Positions 1 to 8,228 of a stretch of 64,000 nucleotides of DNA are shown in pieces. Numbering within the stretch: position 1 is the first letter of the stretch; every line of letters starts with the position of its first letter. This DNA is from Hymenobacter swuensis DY53 (GTDB taxonomy: Bacteria > Bacteroidota > Bacteroidia > Cytophagales > Hymenobacteraceae). The notes beneath the pieces were generated by a model, which was given only the letters and a program-made list of their open reading frames with translations, was not told the origin of the DNA and did not search any database. The stretch covers positions 2,976,001-3,040,000 of the forward strand of contig NZ_CP007145.1 of the NCBI RefSeq assembly GCF_000576555.1, written 5' to 3'. The translations under genes were made by a program, and so were the position numbers.

Positions 1-513
1 CTCGGGCAAATCCAGCGTGTATTCGCCGGCCCCGTTGGTTACGGCGCCCACCGTGGTGCCTTTCACCAGCACCGTTACGCCGGGCAGGGCCGCCCCGCCG
101 GCCTCGGTTACCCGGCCTTTCACCTGCCGGCTCTGCGGGGCCCGCTTGCCGGGAGCGGCCGGGGCCGCCGGGTTGGTGGGCTGCAGGATGATGACGCCCT
201 GCTTTTCCTCGAAGCGCAGCGGCTGGTTGCGCAGCAGCTGCCGCAGAATATCCCCGACCCGCGCGCCCCGCAGCTCGGTGGCGCTTACCTGGGTGGTTTG
301 CAGGTCGCGGGCCTCGTACACGATGCTCACGCCGGCCTGCCGCTGCAGTTGCTGCAGCGCACTGGTGAGCGGGCCGGCCGGTACGGCGAAATAGGCTACT
401 TCGCGGGTACTGTTCTGGGCCTGCGCCCCGAAGGCGCTGCCCAGGCTCAGCAGCAGCAGCGCGCCGGTCAGCCGCGGCGTACGGGCAGCTAAAAAGGAGT
501 TGAGGTGTAGCAT
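1..513 (-). CDS. TonB-dependent receptor (SusC-like) with STN domain, 3' part outside window
   Basis: The gene runs off the left edge of the window; only the first 171 codons are present. The ATG at 513 is followed by a signal peptide with a leucine-rich core ending near Ala-Gln-Ala-Gln. Residues about 35-95 form a secretin/TonB short N-terminal (STN) domain, with the pattern VPAGPLTSALQQL and then a GVSIVYE segment. Residues about 118 onward start a carboxypeptidase-regulatory-like domain (VKGRVTEAGGAALPGVTVLV). STN domains at the N-terminus of Bacteroidota receptors usually contact a FecR anti-sigma factor, and a fecR gene lies 98 bp upstream on the same strand. It is therefore probably a signal-transducing outer-membrane nutrient receptor. 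Its substrate cannot be told because the barrel is missing. Confidence 0.9.
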   Translation of the reverse strand, partial: MLHLNSFLAARTPRLTGALLLLSLGSAFGAQAQNSTREVAYFAVPAGPLTSALQQLQRQAGVSIVYEARDLQTTQVSATELRGARVGDILRQLLRNQPLRFEEKQGVIILQPTNPAAPAAPGKRAPQSRQVKGRVTEAGGAALPGVTVLVKGTTVGAVTNGAGEYTLDLPE

Positions 514-611
514 AGGAAAGAGTAAAAAACGGGCAAGGCGTGGCCCGGCCGGCCGGAAACCGGCCGATGTGAGAGGAGCAGAAGCAGAAGTGCAGGCAGG
601 CGCGGCGCGCC

Positions 612-1550
612 TTATTCTACCCGGTACAGGGTAGCGGTGCGCCGGGAAATGCGCAGGTGGTGGCGGCTAAGCAGGGTGTTGAGCACGTCGGTAATCTGGT
701 CGGCGGAAAGGGCCGGGTCGAGGGAGCCGCTCAGAGCTACGGCCGGGGCATCGGGGCGCAGCTCGAAGCGTACGGGGTAGTAGTTTTCGAGGGTCAGCAG
801 GATTTCGGGTAAGGAAGCCTGCTCAAACGTCAGCAGCTGGTTGGTTGTCAGATCGGCGGTGTACTCGTGTTGGGTGAGCGTGAGCTGTCGGCGGGCCGGG
901 TTGAACACCAGCTTGTCCTGGGGGTGCAGCACGGCCAGCTCCCGCTGCGGCCCGGCCACCTGCACCCGGCCGGTACGCACCAGCACGGTGGTAGTAGGCA
1001 GCTGCGGGTAAGCCTTCACCAGGAAGGAAGTACCCAGCACCCGGACTGCCACCGCCCCCGTGCGCACCACGAATGGGTGGGCCGGGTCCTTGGTGACGGC
1101 AAAGAAGGCCTCGCCCCGCAGGCGCACCTCCCGGTCCTGGCCCGCGGCCTGCCACGTCAGTGACGAGTTAGGCCGCAGCCACACCCGGCTGTGGTCGGGC
1201 AGTACCAGCTGGCGCTGCTCCCCGATGCCGGTGGTGTAGTGCAGTGCCGGCGCGGGCCGCTGCCCCCACCACACCATCGCCGCCACCAGCAGCGGTACCA
1301 GCACCGCCGCCACCCGCAGCACCGGCCACAGCCGCCGTATCCGCCCCAGGGGCTGGGTACGGGTCCGGATGGTGCGCCGCAGCCGCTGCTCCCGTTGCGT
1401 CGCCTGTTCCTCGTTCAGGAGTTCGGCATCGTCGGGGGTAGCTGCCACCAGCGCATCCAGCCACTGCTCCCGCTGCCAGCGCCGACGGGTACGGCTTCGC
1501 AGGGAATACAGCAGACGGGCGGGCAAAGGGCGGGGCGGGCGTGGCTTCAT
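612..1550 (-). CDS. FecR-type anti-sigma factor
   Basis: This is an inner-membrane regulator that would hold the ECF sigma factor encoded at 3524-4072 and receive a signal from the STN domain of the receptor at 1-513. The N-terminal cytoplasmic part is very basic, one membrane segment lies at about residues 76-94 (VAAVLVPLLVAAMVWW), and the periplasmic FecR domain follows (GEQRQLVLPDHSRVWLRPNS, then GEAFFAV and VRVLGTSF). The C-terminus resembles DUF4974, with a LPEILLTLENYY segment. The ATG at 1550 gives 312 residues, usual for the family. A longer reading to 1604 would need a TTG start. The gene sits between a phosphatase gene and the receptor rather than directly next to the sigma gene. 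Confidence 0.9.
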   Translation of the reverse strand: MKPRPPRPLPARLLYSLRSRTRRRWQREQWLDALVAATPDDAELLNEEQATQREQRLRRTIRTRTQPLGRIRRLWPVLRVAAVLVPLLVAAMVWWGQRPAPALHYTTGIGEQRQLVLPDHSRVWLRPNSSLTWQAAGQDREVRLRGEAFFAVTKDPAHPFVVRTGAVAVRVLGTSFLVKAYPQLPTTTVLVRTGRVQVAGPQRELAVLHPQDKLVFNPARRQLTLTQHEYTADLTTNQLLTFEQASLPEILLTLENYYPVRFELRPDAPAVALSGSLDPALSADQITDVLNTLLSRHHLRISRRTATLYRVE

Positions 1551-1628
1551 AACCAAGTTGCACAAGCTGAGCAGAGTAACTATCCGGACAGCCTGATATA
1601 ACAAAAGCGTAATACTGACTGACCGGAA

Positions 1629-3284
1629 TTACTTACGGCGTTTCGGGGTGGTGGCCGGACTGAGCACCTCCCCGATAGGCTGCCCGGTGCAGGCGCTGGG
1701 CAGCTTACTGTCCACCAGCATAGCTGCCGTGGGAGCTATATCGGTGATGCTGTGATACGCGTAGCTGACGCCGGGTGAGATGCCGGCCCCGAACCAGAGC
1801 AGCGGTACGTGGCTGTCGTAGAGGTAGCCCGAGCCGTGGGTGGCCCCCACGCCCAGCTCCCAGGTCCAGCCCGGCTGCAGCTCGAAGCGCACGTCGCCGA
1901 AACGTGGGTAGTAGAGGCCGTTCTGCAGCTTGGTTTCCAGGAAAGCGCCCGTGCCGCTGGTCAGCAGCTGGGCCGTGGTGTTCACCTGGGCAATGCCGGG
2001 CTGCTCGCGCAGGTAATCGGCCAGCAGGTTCTGCACCCGGGCCAGTTCCAGCTTGCGGCTGGCAATGAGCGGGCGATTGAGGTAGTACATGTTATTACGC
2101 TCCGTTTCCAGCCACTGGCCCGGCCCCAGCTGCTGGGTCAGGAAGTCGGCCGCGCCCTGGTTGAGCGTGGCGTGGGTTTGGGCGCCGCCCGGGGCCTGGT
2201 GCTGGGCCAGGTACTTGGGCACCTCGCTGGCCCCGTGGTCGGCGGTTAGGAAGATGGTGTAATTGTCCTTGCCCACGGTTTTGTCGAGGGTCTGCAGCAG
2301 GCGGGCAATTTCCAGGTCGAGGCGCAGGTACAGGTCGTTTTCCTCCTTCGATAGTGGCCCGAACGTGTGGCCCACCGGGTCGGGGCTGGAGTAGCTCAGG
2401 GCCAGCAGGTCGGGCACGTCGTCGCGGCCCAGCTCGGTTCCGGCCAGGGCCGCCAGGGCTAGGTCGGTTAGCAGGTTGTTGCCGAAGGGCGAGATGTTGA
2501 CGGCCTCGTAGGCCGGTGGGTTCAGCGGGGCCAGCTTGCTGAGCTCATACGGAAAAGTAGCCGCCGTTTTCCCCTTGAAGATGCGCTCAAAGGCGTTGGA
2601 ATCGGCCACGCTGTTCAGGTAGGCTTCCGGCCCCCGCAAGGGCGTCCAGGTCTGCTGGCGGTAGAAATCGGCCTTTTTCTGGGCGTTGAAATCGGCCACC
2701 CACTTGGGCAGCAACGGCACGTAGTAGGTGCTGGAAATGAAGTCACCGGTGTTCATATCGAACCAGAAGGCCCCGTCGGCCATGTGGCCGGCCGGCAGCG
2801 CCGAGGCCCGGTCCTTGAGCGACAAGGCCACCACCACGCTGCGCCCGTTCGATACCATTTTCATCTCGTCGCCGAGCGTGGTGCTCACTTGGTTGCGGGC
2901 CGAAACGCCCATGCCCTTCGGTGTGCCCACCAGCTGCACCGTGGAATCGTCGGTGCAGTACACGTCGCGCCGCAGCCGCCGGTCGTACCAGGAGTTGCCC
3001 ACGATGCCGTGGTAGCGGGGCGTGGTGCCGGTGTACACTGAGCTGTGGCCGGGTCCGGTGACGGTGGGCACGTAGTTGTAGTGCGTGTTGCGGCACTGAA
3101 ATCCGTCGCGCAGCAACCGTTTGAAGCCCTGCTCCCCGAACTGGTCGTAGAACCGAGTGAGGTAGTCGGGCCGCATCTGGTCGACCATAATGCCCACCAG
3201 CAGCTTAGGATTTGGGCGTTTCTGAGCCAGCAGTTCGGGGGTGCCGCACAACAGCAGCGTGGCCAGCAAAAAGGTACGGGACAT
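1629..3284 (-). CDS. PafA-type alkaline phosphatase (phosphomonoesterase)
   Basis: This is a secreted or periplasmic alkaline-phosphatase-superfamily enzyme that should release phosphate from organic monoesters. The ATG at 3284 gives 551 residues with a signal peptide (about 1-20, ending LLAQ). Metal ligand D35 lies in MVDQMRPDY, the nucleophile is T76 in TVTGPGHSS, and N97 lies in GNSWYD. K157 and R159 lie in SLKDRAS. The spacings D35-T76 (41) and T76-N97 (21) match Elizabethkingia PafA D38/T79/N100 as I remember it, and the Lys-x-Arg pair corresponds to its K162/R164, which favours monoesters over diesters. Other ligands are in FLTADHGASE and THGSGY. It is placed between sigma factor and fecR on the same strand, which is unusual. 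Longer N-terminal readings lack signal-peptide logic. Confidence 0.9.
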   Translation of the reverse strand: MSRTFLLATLLLCGTPELLAQKRPNPKLLVGIMVDQMRPDYLTRFYDQFGEQGFKRLLRDGFQCRNTHYNYVPTVTGPGHSSVYTGTTPRYHGIVGNSWYDRRLRRDVYCTDDSTVQLVGTPKGMGVSARNQVSTTLGDEMKMVSNGRSVVVALSLKDRASALPAGHMADGAFWFDMNTGDFISSTYYVPLLPKWVADFNAQKKADFYRQQTWTPLRGPEAYLNSVADSNAFERIFKGKTAATFPYELSKLAPLNPPAYEAVNISPFGNNLLTDLALAALAGTELGRDDVPDLLALSYSSPDPVGHTFGPLSKEENDLYLRLDLEIARLLQTLDKTVGKDNYTIFLTADHGASEVPKYLAQHQAPGGAQTHATLNQGAADFLTQQLGPGQWLETERNNMYYLNRPLIASRKLELARVQNLLADYLREQPGIAQVNTTAQLLTSGTGAFLETKLQNGLYYPRFGDVRFELQPGWTWELGVGATHGSGYLYDSHVPLLWFGAGISPGVSYAYHSITDIAPTAAMLVDSKLPSACTGQPIGEVLSPATTPKRRK

Positions 3285-3523
3285 AGAAGAAGCAAAGAGC
3301 CGCCGTGCTCTTGAAGGGGGCGGGCACTCAAACGAGAGAAAGAGGATAGGGCTGACAAAAGGCCGCTGCCCGGTGGCAACGCTGCCGGGGCAGGAGGCAG
3401 GATAACCCGCTGCTGTATGAGTTGCACGTCCGCGCCATTTCAACTACTCCCCTACCCCGATTTAACCAAGCCGTAACATTGGCAGACAGCTCCTCAACCG
3501 GTAATCAACTGGTGTTTTACCAC

Positions 3524-4072
3524 TTAACCAAACAGCCGCACTAGGAACGGCGACAGTTTGTGCAAGGCACTGTTGAGCTGATTACGAACAGTTTGCTCGG
3601 AGGTGGCAAACCGCTCCGCCATTTCCTTCACCGAGAAATCCTCCAGCATGGCCAGCACAAATACCTCCTGCTCCCGGGGCGGCAGCAGGCGCGCCCGCAC
3701 CCGAATGGCGGCCCGCGTCTCACGGCTGACCAGACTGCGTAGCGTGGTTTCGGTGGTGGTTTCCTGGCCCGTGCCCAGCACCCGCAGGTGGCGCGCCCGG
3801 ATGTCTTCGTCGCGGAAGCTGGTTAGGATTTTCTTGCGCAGAGCACCCAGCAGGTAAGCCTGCGCGTTGGTGTGCACGCGGAGCTGGGCGCGGTTGGCCC
3901 ACAAGTCGCAGAATAGCTCCTGGGTGATGTCCTCGGCTTCGGGCACGCGGCGCAACACTTTATAGGCGTACCGGTACAGCGCCTGCCAGTGCATTTCGAA
4001 GAGCTGCTCGAAAGCCTGGTAATCATCAGCCCGGATTCGGTCCAGAAGTCCAAGTAAGTTGTCAGTCGGCAC
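3524..4072 (-). CDS. ECF RNA polymerase sigma factor
   Basis: This is a 182-residue sigma-70 family protein of the ECF class common in Bacteroidota polysaccharide or nutrient loci. Region 2 spans about residues 18-90 (AFEQLFEMHWQALYRYAYKV, then AEDITQELFCDLW). Region 4 spans about 125-175 (LPPREQEVFVLAMLEDFS, helix-turn-helix KEMAERFATSEQTVRNQL). No ATG lies near the N-terminus; the GTG at 4072 is the only sensible start. It heads a minus-strand series of phosphatase, fecR and receptor. Gaps of 239, 78 and 98 bp allow one transcript or several. By family precedent FecR would control it and it would activate the receptor gene. Confidence 0.93.
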   Translation of the reverse strand: MPTDNLLGLLDRIRADDYQAFEQLFEMHWQALYRYAYKVLRRVPEAEDITQELFCDLWANRAQLRVHTNAQAYLLGALRKKILTSFRDEDIRARHLRVLGTGQETTTETTLRSLVSRETRAAIRVRARLLPPREQEVFVLAMLEDFSVKEMAERFATSEQTVRNQLNSALHKLSPFLVRLFG

Positions 4073-4088
4073 GGCGCAGGATTTGCGC

Positions 4089-4096
4089 CAAATGTA
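4089..4096 (-). promoter_or_regulatory. Possible -7 element for the ECF sigma gene
   Basis: On the minus strand this reads TACATTTG, matching the Bacteroidota -7 consensus TANNTTTG, 16 bp before the GTG start. I see no TTG at the expected -33 distance, so this is only a weak candidate. It would give a very short leader. Confidence 0.25.
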
Positions 4097-4309
4097 GAGG
4101 CCGACTGGTAGGATAAGATGGCCTGGTCCGGAATACTACAATTCCTTCACACACGGGTAATAATTCAATAATTCCAGCCTCGCTATGTTATGGAATAGGT
4201 CTGCGGGCTTGGTTCGTACGTAAAAACCCAGCCGAACACCTGTTCCCTGGCTGGAAATCAGGCGCTCGACTGGGGTTTTTACTATTCTGTGCCGGGTACC
4301 AGCCGGCTG

Positions 4310-5743
4310 CTACTTACCCGCTCGCCGGCCTTCCAGAATGCGGAAGAAGGAGCGGGTCTGGATTTCGGCGGTGGTAAGGCCGGTAGCTTGTATTTCCTCC
4401 TCCGAAATGGCGCCGCAGTTCAGCGCTTTCAGGAAGAAATTGAGCAGGCCCTGGCCAGTAGCGGCATCGTCGAAAATATCGCCGGTTAGGGTGGAAATGG
4501 CGGCCCGCTCCACAAAGGTTTTCAGCCGGTGCACGGCGTCATCGTAGCTACTGAGGAAGAAGTGGTAGGTAGCGGCGTACCGCATGGGCAGCTGGGCCGG
4601 GTTCAGGTCCCAGCCCTGGTACAGGCCGTTAATGAGCGAATGCGTGGTATGATGAAACCCCTGCCGCCACGCATTATGCACTGACTCGCGGTTTTCGCGC
4701 AGCTGTTCAAACGTCAGATTCTCGCCCCGGTGTGGCCCAATGGGCATAACGTTGGTGGCCCCGTCGGAGAGGAAGATGCCGGTGCCGCCCAGCGCCACCT
4801 TGGTCATGTGGTGGGCAAAGTCGCAGACGGGGTGGGCCATCGTCTGGTAACGGGCCGTGATGCCGCAGGAGGCCGTGTAGTCGTAGGTGCCGAAGTGGGC
4901 CGCCACGCAGCGGCCCTCACTGGCCCGGATGATGCGCAGGAGCGGGTTGCGGCCTTCCTCATCCATGATGATCTGGGTAGCTTCCACCATGGTTTCCATT
5001 TTGAGCGTGCCGGGCTCCAGGCCGTTGGCTTGCTCCAGCAGCTCAAACAGGCGCACCATGGTGGTCATCTGCTCCGGAATGGTCACTTTGGGCAGCATCA
5101 CCACGAAGTTGGCGGGCAACCGTCCGCCGGTTTCTGTTAGCAGCGTGGTCAGGAAGATGTCGATCGTGCGTACGCCTCGGTCTTTCAGATCCTCGGTAAA
5201 GGGTTTGATCCGGATGCCGATAAAGGGCGAAACAGTGCCGTGGCGCATACCCTGGGCCAGCTCCTGCGCGGCCTGCACGGCGGTGGCATCTTCCTCCGCA
5301 TCGGGGCGGTTGCCGAAGCCATCCTCAAAGTCGATGCGGAAGTCTTCCACCGCTTCGGTCTGAAGCTTCCGGACAATCTTGTTGTAGATGGAGTAGGCCA
5401 GCCAGCCGGGCTCCGGTTTGCGGTCTGCCGGGCTCAGTTTTTCCAGCCGTTGCGTCAGGGCCTCAATATCGGCCTGGAGCGTGGGCAGCTGCTCGTGGCC
5501 TTTCAGCCGCAGCACGCGGGCCAGCTCCACAAAGTTGGGCGCATACGTACGCAGGTTGTTGAGCGCAATATCGCCCATACGGACGCAGGTATCGGCCTTG
5601 AACAGGTTGGCTCCGCCGTACACGGTATGCACCGGCTGCCGGTCGGGCCGGTCGCCGGGGTACGTCTGCTGAAATTGGCGGTTGGCTTCACCGAGCTGGT
5701 TGAGCAGCGCGGTTTTATCGGCTTCGGGCAGGCTGAGTTTCAT
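4310..5743 (-). CDS. DUF6986-type / HpcH-HpaI aldolase-like protein in urate cluster
   Basis: This 477-residue cytosolic protein resembles the phosphoenolpyruvate-binding TIM-barrel superfamily (HpcH/HpaI, CitE, malate synthase), best matched by the DUF6986 group that is sometimes labelled phosphoenolpyruvate kinase or aldolase. Support comes from the acidic RIDFEDGFGNR motif (about residues 137-147), GIRIKPF, FVVMLPKVTIPEQ, KMETMVEATQIIMDEEGR and HFGTYDYTASCGI. These are typical positions for metal- and substrate-binding Glu/Asp in the superfamily. It is last in the minus-strand purine-catabolism series, after the DMP19 gene (88 bp gap). No ureidoglycolate lyase or glyoxylate-consuming enzyme is present otherwise, so a role in handling ureidoglycolate or glyoxylate is my inference. 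The start is the ATG at 5743. Confidence 0.7.
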   Translation of the reverse strand: MKLSLPEADKTALLNQLGEANRQFQQTYPGDRPDRQPVHTVYGGANLFKADTCVRMGDIALNNLRTYAPNFVELARVLRLKGHEQLPTLQADIEALTQRLEKLSPADRKPEPGWLAYSIYNKIVRKLQTEAVEDFRIDFEDGFGNRPDAEEDATAVQAAQELAQGMRHGTVSPFIGIRIKPFTEDLKDRGVRTIDIFLTTLLTETGGRLPANFVVMLPKVTIPEQMTTMVRLFELLEQANGLEPGTLKMETMVEATQIIMDEEGRNPLLRIIRASEGRCVAAHFGTYDYTASCGITARYQTMAHPVCDFAHHMTKVALGGTGIFLSDGATNVMPIGPHRGENLTFEQLRENRESVHNAWRQGFHHTTHSLINGLYQGWDLNPAQLPMRYAATYHFFLSSYDDAVHRLKTFVERAAISTLTGDIFDDAATGQGLLNFFLKALNCGAISEEEIQATGLTTAEIQTRSFFRILEGRRAGK

Positions 5744-5831
5744 TGGCTTGATTCCGCTGCTCTCGTTTTGCCTTCAGATGAAGACACGACAAAAACAGGT
5801 AGCTGTGGGTGGGAGGAGATGAGGAAGGGAA

Positions 5832-6392
5832 TTACTGTACTATGTGTGCGAACTGCGCGTTATGCTGCTCAACATAGGTGCGAATGAGGGCAGTCTGTTC
5901 ATCCATCACCTCGTAAAATCTGGTTTCCAATGGGTCAAAGTATTGAAATTCCTTATAGAGAGCCGAAAATTCAGCAAGGGTGCGCTTACGCTCAAGTAAG
6001 CTTTTATGCGTATGATAAATGGCACCGGCTTCCTGGATAATACGAGCCAGCTGCGAAGCGCCCCAACGTTCAAGATCCTGCGCGAGCGGATTATCAAAAA
6101 CCAGCTTACCGTAGCCGTTCTGAATCATCTGGATGAAGCCTCCGTTTGTTACCTGACCATATAGTTCACTGTACAGAATAAGTGTGCAAGCATCATCTGG
6201 AAAAGAAAACAGTTGATTAACCAGCATGTCTGGCTCGGCCTGTGAGGTATACGCATCAATAAAAACCAATAAGTATTCCCAATCATCTGTGTTTGCCTGA
6301 TTGAGAACAGTGGCAGAAATAGTAGGTAGCGTAGGGGCTTTAAGCCCGCTTGCTCTGGACAACCACCCTTTTATGAAAGACCAGTAACTCAT
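5832..6392 (-). CDS. DUF4375 / DMP19-family protein
   Basis: This 186-residue soluble protein carries the signature of the DMP19 (DUF4375) family, NGGFIQMIQNGYG at about residues 93-105, preceded by TLILYSELYGQVT. Members include a Neisseria DNA-mimic protein, but most are uncharacterised; a function here cannot be assigned. The ATG overlaps the TGA of uraH by four bases (ATGA), so translation is probably coupled to the urate operon. The gene is clearly AT-richer than its neighbours, suggesting a later insertion. An involvement in urate metabolism is neither supported nor excluded by the sequence. Confidence 0.75.
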   Translation of the reverse strand: MSYWSFIKGWLSRASGLKAPTLPTISATVLNQANTDDWEYLLVFIDAYTSQAEPDMLVNQLFSFPDDACTLILYSELYGQVTNGGFIQMIQNGYGKLVFDNPLAQDLERWGASQLARIIQEAGAIYHTHKSLLERKRTLAEFSALYKEFQYFDPLETRFYEVMDEQTALIRTYVEQHNAQFAHIVQ

Positions 6393-6727
6393 GAGCCCCG
6401 ATAAGTAGAGTAGCCGAACGGGTTCAGCAGCAGCGGTACGTGGTAGTGCTCGGCGGAGGTCACCGAAAACACGATTTCCACGAAGGGATAAAACGAAGGC
6501 GTATCCAGCTTATCAAAATACTCCTGCACCAGAAAGCGTAATTGGTACACGCCAGCGAGCAGGGTGTGGCCCGGAGGCAGCAGGTCGGGCAGACGGCCAT
6601 CGGCATTGGTGCTGCCCCGGGCCAGCTCCTGCCAGCCGTTCAGGTACTGCTCTGAGAGGATGATGGTGACGCCCTCGGCGGGGCGGCCCCGGGTGGTATC
6701 GAGAATGTGGGTGGTTAGCTGACTCAT
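6389..6727 (-). CDS. uraH: 5-hydroxyisourate hydrolase (HIUase)
   Basis: It hydrolyses 5-hydroxyisourate, the product of urate oxidase, to OHCU in the cytosol. The 112-residue protein is full length for the transthyretin-like family. The N-terminal motif LTTHILDTTRGRPAEGV contains the active-site His, the middle carries the YPFVEIVF strand, and the protein ends in the diagnostic YRGS tetrapeptide. The ATG at 6727 overlaps the uraD stop by four bases, and its own stop overlaps the next ATG in the same way, so uraD, uraH and the DMP19 gene form a translationally coupled run. A longer reading upstream merely shadows uraD. Confidence 0.95.
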   Translation of the reverse strand: MSQLTTHILDTTRGRPAEGVTIILSEQYLNGWQELARGSTNADGRLPDLLPPGHTLLAGVYQLRFLVQEYFDKLDTPSFYPFVEIVFSVTSAEHYHVPLLLNPFGYSTYRGS

Positions 6728-7230
6728 GCGGCAAGTAGTTTTTCGAGGCGGATACGGGTGATTTTGTCTTGCTCGGCGGCGGCCACCCCAATTTCCTGTT
6801 CGGGCGGGTTGGGCAGCCGGGCCTGCAGCAGCGCCAGCATCTCGGCGGCCGATTTGCCGGTGGCGCACACAATAAAAATGTAGCCAAACCGCTGCTCATA
6901 GGCCGCGTTGCCGGCTGCCAGAGCCTGCAGCGTGTCTTCGGAAGCCAACCGCACGGCACCCTGCTCTCCTTCAGCCCAGGTGCTGGTACTGGCAAACTTC
7001 TCCCGCAACGCGCCTACATCCCCGATTTTAGGATGATGCGCAAAAGCCTCCCGCCAATCAGCTTCGCTCAGGTGGTTCCAGGTGCGGGTAGCAGCCTGAT
7101 AAAGCGTAGCGGTGTCAGCAAAAGGAAATTGCTGGCTCAGACCCTCCACCCAAGCGGAGGAACCACAGCAGCGGCGTAGCTCCTCGGCGCGGGCCGAGGC
7201 AGACAGGTTGTTAAGGTCGAAGAAAGTCAT
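6724..7230 (-). CDS. uraD: OHCU decarboxylase
   Basis: It converts 2-oxo-4-hydroxy-4-carboxy-5-ureidoimidazoline to S-allantoin, following HIUase. The protein has 168 residues, the usual size. Family motifs are visible: HHPKIGD (about residues 64-70, with the catalytic His), AYEQRFGYIFIVCATGKSA (about 109-127), and a C-terminal ITRIRLEKLL helix. The ATG at 7230 is the only reasonable start. A hairpin repeat lies 77 bp upstream, between this gene and allE, so uraD may be transcribed separately from the allBCE group. Confidence 0.95.
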   Translation of the reverse strand: MTFFDLNNLSASARAEELRRCCGSSAWVEGLSQQFPFADTATLYQAATRTWNHLSEADWREAFAHHPKIGDVGALREKFASTSTWAEGEQGAVRLASEDTLQALAAGNAAYEQRFGYIFIVCATGKSAAEMLALLQARLPNPPEQEIGVAAAEQDKITRIRLEKLLAA

Positions 7231-7306
7231 TGTACATGAAGTAAAACGTCATGCAAAGCCGGAGGTGAGGCATCTCGCTCGGCCAAGGATACAAACCGCT
7301 AGGCTA

Positions 7307-7395
7307 TCATACTGAGCTTGTCGAAGCATCTCTGCCGCTTCATTGCAGTAGTGCTCAGGCAAAGCGGTAGAGATGCTTCGACAAGCTCAGCATGA
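7307..7395. repeat. Intergenic inverted repeat (GTCATGCTGAGC family)
   Basis: Two arms of about 34 bp, starting TCATACTGAGCTTGTCGAAG at 7307 and ending at 7395 with the complementary half, pair with two internal mismatches around a loop of about 20 bases. Similar hairpins lie at 34076, 36121 and 44064 and within two larger composite elements. It separates allE from uraD. It may act as a transcription or mRNA-stability element, but the dispersed copies make it a repeat first. Confidence 0.9.
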
Positions 7396-7421
7396 CGTTC
7401 CAGCCCGGCCCACTGGTTACG

Positions 7422-8168
7422 CTATACCACCGTCGGGAAGCGGTTCACGTTCTTGTAGTAGATATACACGGAGGGCTCTTTGCCCACGGAGGTGGCCCAT
7501 TGCTGGCAGTAGGGTGCCATCCAGATGGAGTCGCCCTGGCGGACGTGGTACCACTCCTGGTCGAGCACGTAGATGGCCTGGCCGGCGAGATAGAGCAGAC
7601 CGTGCTCCATAATGTGGGTTTCCACCATGGGCAGGTGGCCGCCCCGGTCGTAGGTGAAGATGTTCACGGCCATATCAAAACCCAGCTCGTTGGGCAGCAG
7701 CTCCTGAATGCGCAGGGCCTCGTCGTTCATGTACACGGGGGCCTTGCTGTCGTCCTTCTCGCCCCATACGATGCCGGGCGCGGCGTGGCCGGCCAGCGGC
7801 TCGTACACCTTATGAAACGTGAGCAGTTGGGTGCCTTCGGCGGGGTTTTCAAAACGGTACTCCTGCCCCACCGGCACGTACACGAACTGGCCCTGGCCAA
7901 GCAGGCGGGTTTCGCCGCCGGCCGTGGCCTGCACCGCGCCGGCCACCACGTAAAAAAAGATCTGTGAGGCTTCGGTGCGGCCTTCCAGCCGGCCCTCGGC
8001 GCGCAACGTAACCAGCGTCTGGCACAGGCGCGCGCCCATTTGCTCGTTGATGATGACGTTGACGGTACCGCCGGTCCAGCCGGGCACGTTGCTGTTGATG
8101 TAGCCATCGGGGGCAATGATGGCGTGGTTGCGGCGGACGATGGAACGGGTAGCGGAACTAAGATTCAT
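7422..8168 (-). CDS. allE: (S)-ureidoglycine aminohydrolase
   Basis: It releases ammonia from ureidoglycine, the product of allantoate amidohydrolase, to give ureidoglycolate. The protein is a bicupin of 248 residues. The C-terminal cupin carries the manganese-binding pattern GGHLPMVETHIMEHG (about residues 183-197), which is characteristic for UGHase/YlbA. The N-terminal cupin contains FFYVVAGAVQAT. I chose the ATG at 8168; a GTG 27 bases earlier is possible. The gene lies 60 bp after allC on the same strand, in the order allB-allC-allE, which is exactly the reaction order. Confidence 0.93.
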   Translation of the reverse strand: MNLSSATRSIVRRNHAIIAPDGYINSNVPGWTGGTVNVIINEQMGARLCQTLVTLRAEGRLEGRTEASQIFFYVVAGAVQATAGGETRLLGQGQFVYVPVGQEYRFENPAEGTQLLTFHKVYEPLAGHAAPGIVWGEKDDSKAPVYMNDEALRIQELLPNELGFDMAVNIFTYDRGGHLPMVETHIMEHGLLYLAGQAIYVLDQEWYHVRQGDSIWMAPYCQQWATSVGKEPSVYIYYKNVNRFPTVV

Positions 8169-8228
8169 GGAATACAGATTTAGGGGATTTTTCACTGATT
8201 TTCGCCGATTATCCTGCGGCTTCCCTAC

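Noticed and set aside
1551..1604. N-terminal extension of FecR
   Set aside because: It needs a TTG start and adds a hydrophobic stretch before the usual basic N-terminus; the ATG at 1550 is better.
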